Shown here: one piece after another, positions 62,115 to 64,000 of the stretch | Layout: every line of letters starts with the position of its first letter | Position numbering within the stretch: the first letter of the stretch is position 1 | DNA from: Levilactobacillus tangyuanensis | GTDB lineage: Bacteria > Bacillota > Bacilli > Lactobacillales > Lactobacillaceae | NCBI RefSeq assembly: GCF_003946545.1 | Contig: NZ_RHOA01000008.1 | Span: 1-64,000 of the forward strand | DNA: 64,000 nt | Direction of reading: 5' to 3' | Notes under the pieces: model-generated | The model's input: the letters and a program-made list of their open reading frames with translations, nothing else | Databases searched by the model: none | Told to the model about the DNA's origin: nothing | Position numbers and translations under genes: made by a program

Positions 62115-63194
62115 TTACTTAGACCCGAGAACTTTGTCTTGCCATTGTTGGCCTAACTTAACCGTTGCCTTGTTCCAAACTTCGTTACTCTTAACGTGGA
62201 AGACCTTCTTGTAGTTGCTTTGTGGGATTAACTTCTTTTCCACGTCGGCAGGTAACTTCACGCTGGAACGGATTGGCCGGGCGTAACCCTTAGCCAAGTT
62301 GATTTGACCTTGGTCGGACAGGATGAAGTTACGGGCTAACTTCGCTGCGTAAGGGTGAGCGGCGTTCTTGTTGATGATTTCAGTGTAACCACTGGTTACG
62401 GTACCATCGGTTGGCACGGTAATCTTGAAACGCTTGGAGTCGATGTGGTGCGCGTAGTTCAAGGCGTTGAAGTCCCACATAACGGCAACCTTCAATTCAC
62501 CCTTTTGCATGTTTTGGATGTTAGGTTCAACCGTGGAGAGACGCTTCTTGGCGCCTAACTTGGCAAAGTAGTCTAAACCAGGCTTCAGGTCGTTTTCACT
62601 CCCACCGTTAGCGTATGAAGCCGCCAGAACGGAGTATTGGGCTTGGGCGGCTGAGGAAACGTCACCAATGGAAACCTTGTAGTCACCCTTAGCGAGGTCG
62701 GCCCATGACTTAGGCGCGTCGGCGGCCTTCACGTTCTTCGTGTCCGTAATGAAGACGATGGAACCAGAGTAACCAGCGGAGTAGTAACCCTTCTTATCCT
62801 TGGCCCAGCTAGGAATTTCCTTCCAGTACTTGGTCTTGTAAGGCGTTACCAGGTTTTGTTCAACGGCGGTTGGGGCAACGTTCAAACCAATATCACCAAT
62901 GTCAGGGGAGTCGCTAGACTTAGCTTGCTTGAACTTTTGGAGTTCTTGCGCACTCGACATGTCAGTATCGGTATGAGCAATGCTGTACTTGGACTTGATG
63001 TCGCTCCAAGTGCCAATCCAGTTAGCCCAAGTATCGGGCATCCCAACGGAAGCCACTTTGCCTTCCTTCTTGGCTTGCTTTTCAATGGTGCTCCAGCTAT
63101 CCGACGTTGCCGTGGCCTTCTTACTTGAACAACCGGCCAGTGACGTAACCGCTAAGACGGCAGCCGCAGCCACCACTAAATTCCGTTTTAACAT
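62115..63194 (-). CDS. ABC importer substrate-binding lipoprotein
   Basis: A 359 aa lipoprotein with lipobox LAGC (Cys22). The mature part is a type 2 periplasmic-binding fold of the Fe3+/polyamine/2-aminoethylphosphonate group (KKGYYSAGYSGSIVFITDTK, KVAVMWDFN, FILSDQGQINLAKGYARP). The ligand cannot be read from sequence; the two phosphatase genes in the operon point to a phosphorylated compound. ATG 63194 follows GAGGAGTG. First gene of the operon. Confidence 0.92.
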   Translation of the reverse strand: MLKRNLVVAAAAVLAVTSLAGCSSKKATATSDSWSTIEKQAKKEGKVASVGMPDTWANWIGTWSDIKSKYSIAHTDTDMSSAQELQKFKQAKSSDSPDIGDIGLNVAPTAVEQNLVTPYKTKYWKEIPSWAKDKKGYYSAGYSGSIVFITDTKNVKAADAPKSWADLAKGDYKVSIGDVSSAAQAQYSVLAASYANGGSENDLKPGLDYFAKLGAKKRLSTVEPNIQNMQKGELKVAVMWDFNALNYAHHIDSKRFKITVPTDGTVTSGYTEIINKNAAHPYAAKLARNFILSDQGQINLAKGYARPIRSSVKLPADVEKKLIPQSNYKKVFHVKSNEVWNKATVKLGQQWQDKVLGSK

Positions 63195-63308
63195 TTTGTA
63201 TGAACACTCCTCTTTCTCGATTTGGTACGGCTACTACACTAACCGATTTATGTAAATACTCTGCAAAATGACGGTATAATTCGTGTAAAGGTTGAATAAA
63301 TAAAATAG

Positions 63309-63323
63309 TGTAACCGGTTTTCA
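63309..63323. promoter_or_regulatory. Dyad upstream of the transport operon
   Basis: TGTAACCGGTTTTCA with a perfect AACCGGTT core (63312-63319). It resembles a cre site but has one extra central base. It may be an operator of the operon starting at 63194. Confidence 0.35.
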
Positions 63324-63376
63324 TAACCCTTGATAGACCGGGGATTAATCGGTGAGTCATTGATAAATTTAGGCCG

Positions 63377-63422
63377 AAAAAAAGACGTCGAGATGATCAA
63401 CCATGTTGATCATCTCGACGTC
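63377..63422 (-). terminator. Terminator of the NTF2-like gene
   Basis: GACGTCGAGATGATCA pairs with TGATCATCTCGACGTC. On the minus strand a T run follows. Confidence 0.9.
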
Positions 63423-63438
63423 AATTTACTAGTCGCGG

Positions 63439-63771
63439 TTAGTCTGGCAGAATAGCCACCAGGGTTAATTTGTTATCGGCAACGCTAAACTTGAAGGGAC
63501 TGGTGCCGTTAAAACCGTTACCGGTCACGGCTAATTGGACCGTCCAGTCCGTGGCGGAATCCTGTTGAAAGTCCACGAGTTCGAAGTGTGAGTCCTTGCC
63601 GATATTGTCGGTTTGATTCCATTTGGCAATGCCATCCGGACCATGATACTCGTTGCCCCAGTCATTGAGGGTGGCGTCCGAAGCAAATAATGCCACGAAG
63701 CCGGCCGAATCGGCGGCATTGATGGTGTTGATGAAGTCCGTAATCACAGTGGGTAAAGTTAAGTCGTCCAT
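63439..63771 (-). CDS. NTF2/SnoaL-like protein
   Basis: A 110 aa protein with the NTF2-like pattern: VITDFINTINAADSAGFVAL (first helix), LFASDATLNDWGNEYHG, IAKWNQ and the paired strands WTVQLAVTGNGF/FKFSVADNKLTLVAIL. Such proteins include nuclear transport factor 2-like and SnoaL-type enzymes and many uncharacterised ones. ATG 63771 follows AAAGGAG. It is monocistronic and distinct from the NTF2-like protein at 10.8-11.1 kb. Confidence 0.82.
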   Translation of the reverse strand: MDDLTLPTVITDFINTINAADSAGFVALFASDATLNDWGNEYHGPDGIAKWNQTDNIGKDSHFELVDFQQDSATDWTVQLAVTGNGFNGTSPFKFSVADNKLTLVAILPD

Positions 63772-63887
63772 GATAAGTCTCCTTTAGTGCGGCCGTTCGC
63801 CGGCCGGATTAGCTTTATAAAACCATATTAGAATTGATAAGTCAATGGATTGAACCATGTGGGGACCTGATGATTAAGCGGTTTATC

Positions 63888-63939
63888 TCGCTGGAGCGAC
63901 TTGGGACATGGTGCCAGCCTGTATCACGGACTCCAGCGA
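63888..63939 (+). promoter_or_regulatory. Structured leader at the right edge
   Basis: TCGCTGGAG (63888-63896) and CTCCAGCGA (63931-63939), perfect 9 bp arms enclosing 34 nt. It lies about 20 nt upstream of a possible start site and may be a regulatory RNA of the next gene. Confidence 0.45.
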
Positions 63940-63961
63940 TTGATGAAGGCGGGAGGTAGTG

Positions 63962-64000
63962 TTGCCCCTAAATTATCGAGGCGAACTAGTTGCCGTGCTT
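63962..64000 (+). CDS. Possible start of a gene cut by the window end
   Basis: TTG 63962 lies 5 bp behind GGGAGG, and 13 codons stay open to the window edge (MPLNYRGELVAVL if TTG is the start). The fragment is too short to identify. The minus strand is also open here, so this call is weak. Confidence 0.3.
   Translation, partial: MPLNYRGELVAVL

Overview
The window looks like chromosomal DNA of a Lactobacillaceae bacterium with moderately high GC, in the style of Levilactobacillus and related genera; the exact species cannot be fixed from sequence alone. The pointers are strong AGGAGG-type ribosome binding sites, many TTG and GTG starts, surface proteins with KxYKxGKxW signal peptides and LPQT(N/D/G) sorting signals, an Apf-type secreted lysozyme-like protein, AsnA under a T-box, and many small regulator-plus-oxidoreductase modules. 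No rRNA, tRNA, CRISPR array, insertion sequence or prophage was seen.

Layout. 1-12.3 kb: a secreted class A beta-lactamase-like serine hydrolase behind a structured leader; a MarR/alpha-beta hydrolase/YbaK operon; an aldo-keto reductase; a MarR regulator divergent from a DrrAB-type ABC exporter; a DUF2975 membrane protein with its small XRE partner; and a minus-strand group of two NAD(P)-binding proteins, a DUF606 transporter, an NTF2-like protein and a LysR regulator. 12.3-27.8 kb: two giant LPXTG adhesins (2252 and 2168 aa) with an L-type lectin domain, MBG-type repeats and different C-terminal stalks. They share a promoter box and both have an approximately 600 nt untranslated leader. 27.8-44.2 kb: an esterase, a secreted tyrosine phosphatase, a YefM/YoeB-type toxin-antitoxin pair, PadR with a 14-TM drug exporter, TetR with a quinone-oxidoreductase-like enzyme, a membrane diguanylate cyclase, an HSL-type esterase, Rrf2 with an NADPH-binding reductase, a zinc alcohol dehydrogenase, LysR with two tandem aldo-keto reductases, and an AbrB-DUF998 membrane protein.

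44.2-56 kb is a second cell-envelope region: an LRR/Mub-type LPXTG protein, an Apf-like protein with a leader hairpin that masks its Shine-Dalgarno, UppP, AsnA with a T-box, an Ltp-type lipoprotein (the superinfection-exclusion family), and a fourth LPXTG protein gene cut by a single in-frame amber codon. 56-64 kb: methionine aminopeptidase, a zinc-ribbon membrane protein, and a six-gene minus-strand operon of binding protein, two permeases, ATPase, PHP phosphatase and metallophosphoesterase that suggests uptake and hydrolysis of a phosphorylated solute. An NTF2-like gene and a structured leader at the window edge follow.

Two themes run through the window: surface attachment and wall modification, and repeated pairs of a one-component regulator with a detoxification or redox gene, several with recognisable dyad operators.
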